A DNA stretch of 64,000 nt from Coptis chinensis (Eukaryota; Streptophyta; Magnoliopsida; Ranunculales; Ranunculaceae), in contig CM027379.1 in the NCBI GenBank assembly GCA_015680905.1, forward strand, positions 102,413,001 to 102,477,000. The letters run 5' to 3'. The notes beneath the pieces were generated by a model, which saw only the letters and a program-made list of their open reading frames with translations, ran no database searches and was not told where the DNA came from. The first letter of the stretch is position 1. Each line of letters opens with the position of its first letter. The translations under genes were made by a program, and so were the position numbers. Shown piece after piece: positions 1 to 12,775 of this stretch.

Positions 1-1034
1 ATGCATGTTCATAACCATTAGGAGAATGAATTAAAGTTGTTAGTGTATAATTGAAGAAGACATAGAAAAAGGTTAAGGTTGAAACTGTTTTGTACCACTT
101 TTGCGCATAGACAACCCAATACAATTGCAGCAAGCCTGTAGTGCAGCTTGGCTATTGTAGGGTTCTAATATGAATTTTATATTGCAGTACAATTATAAGT
201 TGAAAGCATAAACCGATGTGTGGGATGATAAAATGATGCCTGGGTGATTAACTTAAATGCATTGAAGAAAGTATGATGTAAAAAAAAGAGAAAAGAAATA
301 AAGAACTAAAAAGAAAGAACATAGCAAAACAAAAAACAGTACGCAGAAAGACAGTTGCCGGCGCATAGATAGGGTCAAGTAACGCAATCCTAATCAATTT
401 CTTGTCAATGACACTAAAGCAGTATGCAGATGATAGGGATGTACCAAATCAAAGATTTGGTTTAAACCTTTGTGGGATTTAGAAACGAAATAGCAGGAAA
501 ATTGAATAGGACAAATAAAATAATCAGAATGGATGTGGAAGGATTTTTAGCATAGAAATGAAGACAATAATTTAGTATAGAAATGTTAGCATAATTTAAA
601 GCTTGTGGATTCGTGGTGACTGCTTTGTGAATCTCTTTTTTAGTGTTGAATACAATCTAAAACACAAAGACCGAGAGAGAGGAGAGAGTAATAATTTGAA
701 AACACACGATTGTAGCCAAAAAGCTCCGGCTGTTAGGTTGTTATTTATTTCTTTAAATTGGAAACCAGTACATGAATTTCCATAATTTATATAATAAACC
801 AATTAAGTTTTTCTATTACACAAGCATAAGAACAATAATAAGGGAAGGAAAATAAAGGAAAAAGTATAAAAGTTTAGTAAAGAGCGAGAATAGTGAAATA
901 ACCATGGCTCACCTCTTAAAAAAACTTGAGGTCGTCTTGAAATTTAGGAGGTTTTAACAAAAATGGTGCCAAACAGTCAGTTATCTGGAGGATGTGTACA
1001 CCAAGTAGCTTTGTTCAAAGTGTTGAGGAGAAAG
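1..1034. other. AT-rich sequence, no gene recognised
   Basis: No coding region with a recognisable family is visible on either strand; the longest open frames are about 60 to 70 codons of low-complexity residues. If the promoter-like block just to the right (1040-1280) is real, this stretch would be the first intron of a minus-strand gene that leaves the window at its left edge. A possible splice donor for that transcript (GTGAGC on the minus strand) lies at 907-912. Confidence 0.4.
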
Positions 1035-1039
1035 CTTGC

Positions 1040-1285
1040 AGACTCGCGGGTTTTATACTGGTATAGGTGAGAGGTTACTTGATCCATCACTTCGTAACCG
1101 ACTACTTTTATCTTAATGAATTTATTGGGCAGAAAACTTGGACGAAGAGGCAGGCATGGAAAATGGAGTTAATTTAGCGATCCATTATTTTGATTTCGAT
1201 TTTTATTAAGTAACGGGTCGGAAATGGTGTTTAAGGGAGAGGAAAAAGGGCAACGCGTTAAGCCCACATCGAAGCCCATTAGGCA
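1040..1285 (-). promoter_or_regulatory. Possible minus-strand promoter with TGGGCY motifs and a TATA-like box
   Basis: Read on the minus strand, two TGGGCY (site II type) motifs lie at about 1261-1279. Roughly 210 bp downstream is a TATA-like stretch (TATAAAACC, about 1049-1057), then a CT-rich leader and a possible donor near 910. The same order of elements occurs upstream of the RPA-like gene at 19.36-19.6 kb. Site II motifs are known from promoters of proliferation-linked plant genes. No coding exon was found downstream, so this is an inference from layout only. Confidence 0.25.
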
Positions 1286-1311
1286 TTTTTTTTTTTTTTT
1301 TTTTTTTTTTT
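1286..1311. repeat. Poly-T tract (26 T)
   Basis: An uninterrupted run of T. It could be the poly-A tail of an inserted retroelement on the minus strand, but no element body is recognisable next to it. Confidence 0.8.
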
Positions 1312-4309
1312 GTTTGATTGGATAATGGTCAATACATAAAAATGGCAATCAACATACATTAACCCATCTAACGGTGAATAATAATAATTCGTTTAAACCT
1401 TTATTAAGCTATTTGTAAGTTGTTAAATTTCAAAGGTTAGTTAATCAATACTCTCCATGCATTGTGAACTGTTAGGAAAACCACACAAACATGCTGGTTC
1501 TGTCGAGACTCTAGTTTCATCGTTATTTCTAATCTTGACAGTGAGCTTTAGATGTGCTTTGTTATTGTAGTCGTACATTGTTACGGCTGCATGGCCACGC
1601 CAGGAGCCCTTGGGAGGTGTTGCTTCGCGTGTAGCAAGAATTTTTTCGCTGGATTCACCGGGTACTTTGCAAAGATTATCCATTCTAAAAACACAGCATT
1701 ATATGTCAATAAGAGGTAAGAATGCATAATATAACTAAGTATATTCGTTGTAAATAAATAACAAACCTTTGAGTGGAAGGAGTTGATTGTGAATAACATT
1801 TTACAGACTAATCACTAAGTCTTTATAAAGGAGGTGCTTGGTAATGTGATTGTTTAATGCTATAAATACCAAGCCTACGTATATGTATAGTTTCTATATA
1901 TTAATAATAAAATTATTTGCTGTCCCCAATTGTATCAAGTACCAAGTTTGTCAATGTAAAGAAAAGTATAGTATATAGTAAGTTACCAAGATTTGAAGTA
2001 TTTGTTGGGTCAGTATTTTTTCTTGAGATTCTTTCTTTAAGGGAGTGAATTTTGTATGTCCATATTTGTCGTTTGTAATTCTACCATCCATGGGAAAAGT
2101 AATAAAATGTATATAGTAAGTTATTATGCTCAAATATTGAATGGACTATTTGTACACGAAGCAGATCCTAATATATTTGTTAGTGGATCCTGTTACCTTA
2201 CTTTTAATTATATGACGAAATGAAGACATGCTATTTGGATTTTGTTACCTAATTTTTTATTATATGACCAGGATGGCCAAATCAGATAACTTCTTGAAAG
2301 CGGTTAAAAATTCTTATTTGAAATAGTATTGTTTAAACCACGCATTAGGCGCATAGCATAGAAGCAGCAAAACAATGAACTGCATAGACTTCCTTTCAAA
2401 GTAAATAACATTAATAGGATGCAAGTAAATAGAATGTCATGTTTTGCTGCTGGTCGTGCACGTTGTATTTAGCAAATCTGAGGTTGAACTGGTATGGTAG
2501 CATATGAGTAGAATTGGTTGCTTCAGCTGCTACCTATATTGAGCCAACCGAAACTGGCCTACACCACTTGAGAATTAGGATCCTGGTTACAAAGAAATGG
2601 AAAAAAGAAAGCTACAAATGAAAAAAAAAAAAAGGGTTAAAGAAATCATTCAACATGAGGAAGTCGTGTTCTTTAGATTTTTTAGAAATCATGAACTAAC
2701 ACTCTGTCGTAAAAGGCAAAATAAAAACAATTCTCCAATCGTACCATATTTTATTTGCAGTTAACATTCCCTCCCTAATAGAACTAACACCCTAGAATGG
2801 CACAAGTAAGCTTATTTTACCTAGAAGAAAAAAGCAAAGTTCGATTTTGATAGTATAGAAAGACCAAAGAACTGTGACACCATTTATCAAATAGCATTCA
2901 AATTATTTTCACAGTTAGTGGTGATTTATTGTGAGAAAATGAAGAAAGAAATATAGGAAAGCAAAATGCAAATGAACATAACATGCAAGAGATCATGGAA
3001 GAAATAAAGTTCCCCATAGTAAGTAAACGTGTAGGTAGAATATTAATGCATGATATTTGGTGTGGTTTAGGATTCTATTTTCAATAAATGTTCAATAAAA
3101 AATCCCGATAATTATTGAACTCCTGCTGCAACTATATAATCAAAACAACGAACTAAGTAAAATTTGCAGTCCACATATCTACATATATGCACTACTCTAA
3201 GACTAATGTCTTTTCAAATATGCATAAACATTCTAACATTCACAGTGTACTTTCAATATAGACTTTGTTATAGTTTGAAATTAGTGATAAAGATCTATCC
3301 TCTCATTGAAACTAAAGTGGGTGTGAAAGAAGCAAGGTTGGAAAAGTAAGCCGAGTGGCTATAGTGGCATGGTAGGGAAATCCGATAAATCGAGAATTGA
3401 AGCAAAATACCCAGCCCTATTGTTCAAGCAACACCTAACTGCATATGTAGGAAAATATATGGAATGATACGTGGCAGTTTGAATAAAGAGATCGATCATT
3501 CTTGAACCTTTGCATACAGGTAGTACTTTGCCTCAAAGATGACCTAACAATTTAGAGATAACATTTAGCATTTGACCAATCTACAAACTCTAGTAACAGG
3601 CCCCAAGATCTGCAAGGGTGAGATCCATAAGAGGGTCGACTAAAAATTTGCATCCGAGCATTGTTGCAAAGCATCCAAATCAAGCATACACGGCAAAGCA
3701 TAGTACGGGATGGGTAACTCAATGCATGTAATGTGTGAAAATCATGTAAGTATAAGCTATTCCTAATATATCATGTCAAACTATTACTTTTACTATGTAT
3801 GGTTCAGATAAATACTGTATTGTTATCTCACCTGAGATCTGCAGGTACCATCTTTGCCTTTTCAATAGGTAAAATGTTTCTGCTGAAATTGGACATTTGA
3901 GTGATTTGAACCTGTAGAATCAATAAGAAAATTTTCAGTGGGGGTTCATAGTAAGTTACAGTCCATCTTCAAAGAGTAGTGCTTAGTGAATAAGACGAAA
4001 AACAGAAGGACGGCAAATAAATGCATGCATCTTAATACCCATAAAACTAAGATCATGTTTAAAAGTTGATCTAACTCACCTGCCCATGAGTGATTCATGT
4101 GCCACAATACAGTCATCGATTATAGACATTTGTTTTAATAAAGTAGTAGTGCCATTATTAAGGTGCTGATAATGCCTAAGTGCTCTTATAAACCCACGAC
4201 CAAATATCGAAGATTTACAGTACAATCAAGAGGAGGGTATAGTTATGTATACCTAATAATAGGCAATGTAAGAAATGCATAGACATAAGCCGGCTTACCT
4301 TTAACGATG
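1312..4309. other. AT-rich stretch, probably the 3' part of Helitron 1 plus flank
   Basis: No recognisable gene. An 80-codon minus-strand frame at 1683-1441 (contains SWRGHAAVTMYDYNNKAH) vaguely resembles the last RPA-like exon near 11.9 kb in arrangement, but the similarity is too weak to call. Helitron 1 must end somewhere in or beyond this stretch if it ends 3' of its helicase. No CTRR terminus with a GC-rich hairpin could be fixed by eye. Confidence 0.4.
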
Positions 4310-7300
4310 CTATAGAAGCACTTCAGGGTATACAATGTTGGTGGTGCAATTGGATGAATCGGGTGGTAGTAGGACAGTAATTCTTTTTGAAGACGTGCAC
4401 CTAGAAAGTGCAACATAGAGCTGGCCATGACTGAATGCTGGGGTCTCTAAGTTGATGCCGACATACTTGACTGATTGTCCTTGAGACTTGTTGATTGTCA
4501 TTGCAAAGGCCAGTCTAACGGGAAATTGCCGTCTCGACATTTGAAACGGCATTTCAGTTGTTGATGGCGTTAGGGATATCCTTGGAATAAATACAGTATT
4601 TCCAGCCTTGGCTCCAGTTATGATCATTGCTTCCAGTACTCTACTTTCGCAGCGTAATACAATCAGACGGGTTCCATTGCAAAGCCCATCTCTTGGGGCA
4701 ATATTCCTAAGCAACATTATAGGGCAGCCTATTTTCAGTTGGAGATTAAACGGTGGCAAGCTTGAGGGATCTAGGGAATTTAAAAACTCGCTTGGGTATG
4801 TGGATCCGTTGTTTTGAGGGCTTGTAATATCATCGACAACTTTATCTGCCGCTAAGTAAGAAATCTCTTGCCCGGGGAACAAATTCAGGGCCGCTCGGTT
4901 AACGACGCTGACATCGTCATTTCGAGCAGCTAGGATGGTTCTTTCAGTCAAGTAAATTGGTGTTGCCGTCCCAATCACATTCAAATCGGGATAAACTGAC
5001 GAAATAAGATCCCCAATGTTAACACAGTTTCGTATCCCTATTGGCAACTCAACAATATCTAAAGGATTTGTGCCAATCTAAAAAAAATTAAGAGAAGTTT
5101 GAGTCAGTAACATGCCTTTTTAATCTTTAATTTTTATGATGTTTTTTTATTTGTAAAGTACCTTGATCAAGTAATCTGCGAAGCTAGCATTATTAGGCTC
5201 TGACATCTCCAATCTCATGTTATGTACCAAGTGCAAGACTTGTACGTGTGTCCATAGCTGGGATCTTCTCACTGATGCTCCGACGAATTGCTCTCTGCTG
5301 CCTTTTGGTACAATAGGCAACGTTTGCCTGAAATCTCCGCCTAGAACCATAGTAATTCCTCCGAAAGGCTTTGAATTTTCTCGGATATCCCTCAGTGTTC
5401 TTTCAACGGCTTCGACGCAGTGTCTGTGCTGCATGGGGACTTCATCCCAAATAATTAAGCTAACTTCCTTGAACAGTTCAGCATGTATGGAGTTTTTTGA
5501 AAACCCGCAGAAGGTGTTGTCCATAATATCCAGTGGGAGGCAAAAAGTAGAGTGAGCGGTCCTGCCACCAGACAGCAGCAGCGATGCTATCCCCGACGAT
5601 GCAACATTGATGACAATATGGCCTTGACTGCGGCAAGTAGCAAAGAATTGTGTTGTAGGCGACGCGTTTTCCTGTCCCTCGCTGCACCATTTTAGGAAGA
5701 AAGTCTTTCCCATATTGTTTTGCAATCAATCTGTTATCTCGGTGTGGGCATGAAGTTGTTCAAAGATTCAGCGCTCCAAATTTGCATTTGCCTCTTGTTC
5801 AAGACCTTCGTACTGCAATTCCCTCTGCTCCCAAATAAGTCTGTTCCCACCCAGCTGGTCCCAATCTTTTTTTGGTTGTGGCATGTCTGGGAAATTAGAT
5901 AAAGTCTTACCTGCTTCGAAAAGCAACTTGTTAATTAGGAACAAACCATAATCAGCTATTTCCTCTGTAGTTGGACTATGGTTGTTAAACTTGGAACGTA
6001 TCATGTGAGCCAAATCGTCACAAATATGCGTAGAAAATTCATTCCATAGTGTTGCAGGACTGGTTGGGGAACATTCCAAAAGGATTACGCTGAATAATCT
6101 GCGGAGTTGGTATCCGGTCTTCATCACCGACTCTTGTGTAGACATTCTCTCCACTCGCCGTCGGATTCGAGAAGTCCACGCGTGCGATGATTTGCTTTGA
6201 ACGTGTCATGCTCAAAGCCGCCAACCGCATTTAAGATCTTCAAATGATGTTGGTCCTCTAACAGCCAGCTTAGTAGCAAGCTTAAGGTAGAAGCGTTCTC
6301 CGCATTTGGATTTGTAAAGTACATTCTCCCAATAGCATAACCGTGGTCCCTTAGTTTTCAAATCTTTTTATCTCTTTTCGGACATATCGTGGGAACTCCC
6401 CGTAAGTATATCTACGGGCATCGGGATTTTCGCACAACATTTGAAGAAAGCCGTTAGAGTTGATCTCTCGATTTATAGCTCTTGCGAGAATCAGAGCCCT
6501 TGACTCCTTTGCATTGTAAACAACTCGATGCATCCCTTCCAAATGAACTGCCACCCTTTCAACGTGTGGTAACTCTTTTGTGCAAGAGGGAACTTCGAGA
6601 AGACGCCATGCAGCCTTGGTGGCCCAACATACCGCGCATCAATGTAATCGCTTTGATCTCATCATCGGTACCAACAATAACCATAGTTGCCCTATCATGC
6701 CCTTTGTAAATGTATTTGTGAATGTATTTAACTGCACGAACCGATGCACAAACTTCAACATTTATATGGCAATTGAACAGCTCTGATAAGTGGGGGTTGT
6801 AGGGGACGACATCTCGGTTATCAACTTTGCGGTCAATACACCTCATATTCGCTCCCAAGATTCCGTCAGAAACCGGATATCCAACTTGATCCATTGTAGT
6901 TTCATCTGTAAAAGCGCGGGGGTAATGTTTTGTACAACGACCATTCTCCATGCAGGGGGCCTTTGGATTTTTAGGTCCACATGGGTCGTGTACCATACAC
7001 CTCTTCACTGTCTCGAAAAGATTAGGTTCCAAGATAAGGTTTGGGAACTCCGCAGAAACAATCTTATTGACTTGATTGGCATTACGGATCTTATCGGGTT
7101 GCTTGAGGAAGATGAGTGCGTGCATGTGTGGCAGTCCTCGTTTTTGGAACTCGATAGTGTAGACGGATGCAGCTTGTTCGCCAAACACGCCGTTATTTTT
7201 TATCTCTTCCATTATTGCTTTCCTTTTCATTTCGAATACACGGGCAACCACCTCAGGTCTGTCAGAAGCAGTTTGGTGTGGTTTGAGAGCTCTTATGATT

Positions 7301-9358
7301 TCTGGCCAATTTGGATTTGTTTGTTTGCTGTTAGGAATACATCCGGTGTTTGTTGTATCGCGTAATGGCCATTGAGTCTTGGTAGATCTCATACATATGT
7401 CTTGGGCTACCCGTGTGAGATGATGGGAGAATGTAACGCTGGCCAACTTGATCAAGAGGGAGGCCGTCTGCTGCAATGTCCGTCAAACCGTTGTACACTT
7501 CTGCACGAATATTGTCTTGATTCAGGCGAATATAGAGCAGGCGATTCTGTTCAGTTGCAGCCCAAGCATCAACTATCCATTGTTGGTAGAGGGAGCCTCC
7601 CCTGAGTATGGAAGAGTATTCAGTTGGACGGTCAAATAAACGGTATGAATAATACTGTACTTGCGTTAGTCTGGCATCACTTGGGCAATTGTTCTTGACA
7701 TCCCATTGTCGCAAATCCGGTGCCCAACCAAGGTCTCCTCTAGGGAAAAGAAGTACGTAATGAAGAGGTGTATAAGCAGGATGACATTCACTTATCTTCT
7801 CTAGTCCACCTTCTTTGTAGTGAATAACGATGTCTCGTAACATATCATACTTTGTCTCATCACCGGGTAATACCACAGCGATTTCAGAAGTTGCCGGGAG
7901 ATTATATCGGCGGCGATCCGTTCCTGGAGTGTATTGTATGAAGGCTGGTATATTATTGTCCGCCGATGCACTTGAACTTAAGACCTCATGTGCATTTTTG
8001 AAAAACTTTGACCACGCATTTGCCTGTACCAAAACACCTTGTACAATACTTAGCACCTCCTTGAGTAAATGCTTATTGCGTTGTTGTCGATAATCCAAAG
8101 CCGCGCCAGCATCATAAATGTATAACTGGGTGTATTTTGGGTCGACATGTTCATCAGGTAAAAGTGATCCAATCTTATGGCAGAGCTCTCCATGTATAGT
8201 GAACGACTTTGGTCCACGTCCTTTCAAGATTCGGTCATTTGCTTTAACACCAAGACTGGTGAATGCATTGCAAGCATTATATCCCCGAATGTTCTTCCGA
8301 AAATCACGTGCAAGCCAATCGTTACCTTCGAAGAGTGATTCAAGCGGAGGGGGCAGTGGATCAAGTGAGGGCAGTTTTATTTTTCCTTGGAGACAGCATG
8401 ATCCGAATAAAGGTTTTTTTTTAGTTGAACTGGAGAGTTGCTCTGCGCTCCAATGTAAAGCGAAGCAAGACTGACATTGAACATCTAGTTCCCCAAGGTA
8501 ATGACGCTCGACCGGGATAGAAGGCATTGTTTCGGCTGGATTTTCAAGTTCGTCAATGTCATAGTATTCTTCGTCAGAATATTCGGATGCTTCTTTAGAA
8601 TTTTCCTCGGGCCTAATAGCGCCCTGAGTGGGAACATCCGGCTCAGTACTGTTTGGAGGCAAATTGTTTGTGGAGCTAATTTCGGTAGGGAAAAAACAAT
8701 TAGTATAGTAAATTATAATTGTTCATAACGGAAATATTTAAGTAGGGACATGCTACTTACATGTTGCTCGTTAAGGAAAATGACCCAAGATGAAAACCGG
8801 GGGTGAAGTTACGTGTTGATAGAGGGAAGTGATCATCTTTGAAGTTGCGCCGTAAGAACATCCACCATATGACGGTCCAAAGCCAGCCGCCCGAGTTGAT
8901 GTAACGGCTGGGGTGAAAGAGTCTCAAAGAATTACAATATGCTTTCCTTTATCTGCTCGCTCGGTGGTTTTAGTGAAATTTGTTGCATCGATAAAATGTA
9001 TTGCTGTTTCGACTGTGAGGCCGTGAGTTAAGGAAGGAGGATATATGCGATCCCTTTGGGTGGCTGAAACTCTTAGTGCTTCCTCCCGCTGACGACGTGC
9101 ACGTTGAGCTATTGAACGCCGAGAGGGTCCTAACTGAAGGAGTGAATGCATGTTCCGTGTGGACATAGAGGGAGCTGCTAGACTGATAGTTGACTGGCTA
9201 TTTGATTCACTGCGGACTGTAGCCTCATGAGATAACCGGTGTTGTGTTGATGAGTCTCCCATAGTTACATCGGATTCCATTGTGTGGGATAGTGCACGCT
9301 GTTGGTGTACTGGAACAGGGCCAGAAAAAGGTATCCGTAGGGCCTTAGACATATTCAT
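4310..9358 (-). pseudogene. Helitron 1 Rep/helicase (RepHel), frameshifted
   Basis: This is the rolling-circle transposase of a Helitron, which nicks, transfers and unwinds DNA. Reading from 9358: an N-terminal arm with the basic motif RRSIAQRARRQRE (9358-8924); the Helitron-like N domain (8662-7331); the Rep nuclease with HUH motif LPHMHALIF (His codons at 7128-7120) and two-tyrosine motif KYIHKYIYKGHD (about 6729-6694); and a PIF1-type SF1 helicase. The helicase shows motif [10 protein letters not shown], motif [12 protein letters not shown], and at its end [14 protein letters not shown] and [10 protein letters not shown], stopping at 4310. It is not functional as read. The frame changes near 7340-7370, near 6560-6620, near 6350 and twice around the Walker A site (5660-5725). 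An intron is likely at 5051-5160. The family is certain; exact exon and frameshift borders are approximate. Confidence 0.93.
5655..5728 (-). other. Walker A segment of helicase 1 in a shifted frame
   Basis: The main helicase frame reads [10 protein letters not shown] and then becomes nonsense for about 15 codons before resuming at [10 protein letters not shown]. The neighbouring frame over the same bases reads [13 protein letters not shown], which is the expected P-loop region (family form GAAGTGKT followed by YNTI). The simplest reading is a small insertion and a compensating deletion on either side of the P-loop, with further substitutions inside it. Any product would lack the ATP-binding loop. 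Confidence 0.75.
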
Positions 9359-9610
9359 TCAAGTTTAAAGTTTGAGTATAGATTAGAAAACCAATAACGT
9401 GGGAATAAGTAGGAAAGCCAGTACATGAAAAATCGGTTTTAAAGGAGATCTAACCTCAAGTTGGGCTGCTCGTTGGTTCTTAATGTACTCTTGTACAGTT
9501 TCATTATGTATGTATGATGATGCTTGGGTGTCCATGGTTTCTATAAACAATTTGATAAGATTGGGGTATTAGGTAAATAAGGACACAGAATAATGATCTT
9601 GGCGTATATA

Positions 9611-9855
9611 CAATTTGATGATAAGCTCCACGGAAAGCAAAATTATGAGACAACATCGTAAACTAAAAGTTTAAAGTATAGTAATAATGGGAACCAGCAT
9701 TGGATTACCGAATGCTTAAAAAGACTATAATCCATTATGACGATAGCAATGAACTAACCTTGATTTTACTCAACTTGGATTAAGGTATGATTCCGCTGGA
9801 ACGTAATAGAGAAGGACGTAATAATTAGCAGCCAACACCTGATGTAATGAAAGAC
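9611..9855. repeat. Direct repeat, copy A (pair with 10219-10416)
   Basis: Both copies share a block around GATGATAAGCT and ATTATGAGACAACATC, then GGAACCAG and TTGGATTAC, then GATTCCGC and GGAACGTAATAGAGAAGGA, and end with CCAACACCTGATG. Differences are spread throughout, so the duplication is old. A shorter block (TTCCCAG followed by TTGGAGT) also recurs at about 9871-9915 and 10662-10705. Confidence 0.8.
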
Positions 9856-10218
9856 AAAATATGTTATCATTAAAATCAGTTCCCAGTGTGATGATATTCC
9901 TATGATTTGGAGTTCTTTGGAGTTCCTATGACCTACCTCATCCCTATGAGTTTCTTTAACGGAGTCCATAAATGACATATACATATCAGTCTAGTTAATT
10001 ATTTATCCATAGATACCCCTTTGATTTCCTTAATCTTTTGATGTCGATATGCGATATAATATTCAATTAGCTCCTACAATCGTGATATGGTGTAACTGTG
10101 ATATATGGGGTATCATTGTGAGTTCCTCCCAGACTCGAAAAGCGTCAATCGCAAAGATCTATTCTACTGCCTTTTACTCCCCTTTTTTTTAAAAGAAATA
10201 TAAATGGGTGCGCAGATA

Positions 10219-10416
10219 CAATGTGATGATAAGCTTCATGAAAAGCTAAATTATGAGACAACATCTCAAACTAACAGTTTAAAGTACAATATTAATTGGA
10301 ACCAGAATTGGATTACTAACCTTGATTTCATTGAGTGTGCATTAAGGTTTGATTCCGCAGGAACGTAATAGAGAAGGAGGTAATGATAAGCATCCAACAC
10401 CTGATGCAATGAAAGG
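10219..10416. repeat. Direct repeat, copy B (pair with 9611-9855)
   Basis: Second copy of the block at 9611-9855, about 610 bp away and in the same orientation. Copy A has an insertion of roughly 50 bp relative to this one between the middle and last shared blocks. Both lie upstream of the Rep/helicase gene inside Helitron 1. Confidence 0.8.
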
Positions 10417-11613
10417 AAGGGTTCAAGTTAGATTTTGAAATGGAGGTGAATTGGAAAACAAAAAAGTGATTAAGTAGTTGAAGGGGGTCACTGTGAAAGC
10501 ATGGGCTTAATCGCAAAGAAGTTCGTTTCAAGAGAACACTTTATTGTAATAATAATAATGTCCGTTACAAAGATGATGTCACTTTGTGTGAATTATAAGT
10601 TAGAGATAATAACGGAAAGGTAATATGTCACGGCTTAGCTTATGCTTTGCATTAATACAATTAAAATGAGTTCCCAGCTTGATGATATTCATATGACTTG
10701 GAGTCCAAGTGAAGCTCCAAGACTACTAAGTTAAAATCTGGCTAAACATTGATTTTAATGGTATCTTGATCGGCAAGTCCCATTTGCAGTCATTCTCTAT
10801 TGGTGACCTTCTCGAGCCTATTTGATGGGATGATGGTCTCCACTACATTATTTCCACTTCAGTGGTTGTGGTGTACATAGCTGCTTTCGAGAGCCAGCAG
10901 TGCTGAATTTGCCCCGGATCACTTCCCTCTTGTAGTTTTCCAAGTTATTACTATCGCCTTTTTGCAACACTTTGTGTTCTTTCATATAGTTACGATTCCG
11001 CACACCATTGAGTGTTCCATAGGTGTTTAAATAAGTTATATACTACTATAACTTCTTCTCTGTGAGGCCCATACCTTTTAAGGTAATCTCTAGTTAACTG
11101 TTTAATTGATGCAATTGTTCGATTTCAAATATTTATAGTGTCTTTTAAATTGTGAAAGACGGAGTTGACCTTAAACTTTTTAGAAATCCATGCCCATGTT
11201 CCTTTGTAGTGTCACATTCTCAGAACAAATGATCAAGAGATTCTTCTTTCTGCCATCCCAATCCAAGTAGGTAGTAATTACTTTAAATGTGAATTCCATA
11301 AAAGCTTGCTCTTGCAGACCTTTGGCCTAGTCTGTTCATGTCAGGAACCGACTCTGGGTATTCCTGAAGGATCTAGATTGCATATTAAGATTGAAGTTAA
11401 ACAGAAGAAACGATTTAGTGTATAGAGAGAGTGAATGTGATACTGCAGGACTCCGAATTTAGGATCACAGAAAATGGAGAAACCATGAGATTCCTTGGTA
11501 AGGAACAGATGAAGATTACTGAATACTTTGTAGCTGAATAATTGGACTTTAAATTCGCATAGTGGTTAATTGCAAAATGTAACAGCTTTCTTTTGGCGGG
11601 AGATCAGGTTAAA

Positions 11614-11680
11614 TGCCCATCGAGGACAGGCATGCTAAACTCTCCCAGGCCTAGCTGTTTTAAAAGGCTATGACAGTCTG
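11614..11680. repeat. Short dispersed repeat, copy 1 (pair with 13927-13993)
   Basis: Shares GCCCATCGAGG, GGCATG, TAAAC and CTCCC, a TTAAAAGGCTATGAC-like tail, and CCGTC/CAGTC endings with the stretch at 13927-13993. It lies just past the end of the RPA-like gene, while its partner lies in the interval between RPA-like exons 4 and 5, about 2.3 kb away. Confidence 0.65.
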
Positions 11681-12775
11681 TTCAAGCCATCTTTGTCAAC
11701 ACAAATATAGATAGGAGAAGTCATTGTGCGTCTGCTGTGAATAATTGCAATAAAACACACTTTATCACGACACCAAATTCTTTTGATTGAATCAAGGGAA
11801 ATATCATAACCATGGAAGAACAAAAAAAAAAGCAAACGTCAAAGAAGATAGACCGACTATTAAAGCTAAGAACATTCTTGTAAGGTAATCAATTTGAATG
11901 ACTTTTGTAGTTGCATGGCCGTGCATCTTGCAATGGAGTAGCCCTTGTGGTTGGTGGAGGCCACGCTGTAGTGGTATTCCCTTACGCTCGCACAAGACTT
12001 TCCAGCAGATTTGGCCTTGACCACCAAATATCGCAGTTTTGGCCATGACTTTCCATTATGTATATCAATCAATTCTCCTGCAGGGTTTTTTTGATGGTGG
12101 GTCCTCACGGCTGTTTTCTTGGGGAGAGGCTTCTTTACAGGTGGCTTCAGCTGAACTCCCAATCTTGAACCCCGGTCACACTGCATTGGGGCAAAATTAG
12201 TTTGGCAAGGTTTTGTAGAGATGTAATCCTTTAATCGGCAAAATTAGTCGAAATTTAGTACCTTATTTAATACTTCTTTGCCTATTGTTTTATCAATGTC
12301 TTCTGGGAAAATCTTTTCGATGGTGAATGATTCATACTTGTCCTTGTCACTATAGTCGGTGACTCTAACTTGGAAAACATACATCGCCCGTGCTTCAAGC
12401 TACCGCAGTTCTTTCCTAAGTCAGAAGCGGCCATTTTCCTATAATGGGCTAAAATACACAAGGTATAAGACAACAAAAATTTGATTAGATAAAAAAAAAA
12501 AAAATTGATGCAATATCTGGTAGTAGCATGCCTTTGAAATATGGACCAATTCTTTAACCGGCTTTTGAATCAAGTGTTCAGGCTTTTTATCAAAAGCAAC
12601 AAATGTGGTGTCTCCCCGATGAATCATTAACTATCATTAAGTAGCATATACCTGCATCATCATTTTTTGTTTACGGGACAAAAGGAATAGATCATGGATG
12701 AGAGTGTGGGACAAAGACGATGGGAAAAGGGAAAATGACTTTACGAAGGAAAAAAAAAAAGTTTTTTTTGCACAC

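Larger units (their letters stand above)
9359..11865. other. Helitron 1 internal spacer between the RPA-like and Rep/helicase genes
   Basis: No recognisable coding sequence. It holds the direct repeats described separately and would contain the promoter of the Rep/helicase gene and the 3' end of the RPA-like gene. Open frames here are short and match no family I know. Confidence 0.5.

Noticed and set aside
1441..1683. 80-codon minus-strand frame as a gene
   Set aside because: No recognisable family; only a loose resemblance to the last RPA-like exon near 11.9 kb.
4286..4297. TAAGCCGGCTTA palindrome just past the RepHel stop, as the Helitron 1 3' hairpin
   Set aside because: It has no loop, is not next to a CTRR end, and overlaps a likely splice donor in the 3' part of the transcript.
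5217..5555. 112-codon plus-strand frame, and similar plus-strand frames at 6790-7365 and 8118-8474
   Set aside because: Antisense shadows of the Helitron Rep/helicase coding sequence.
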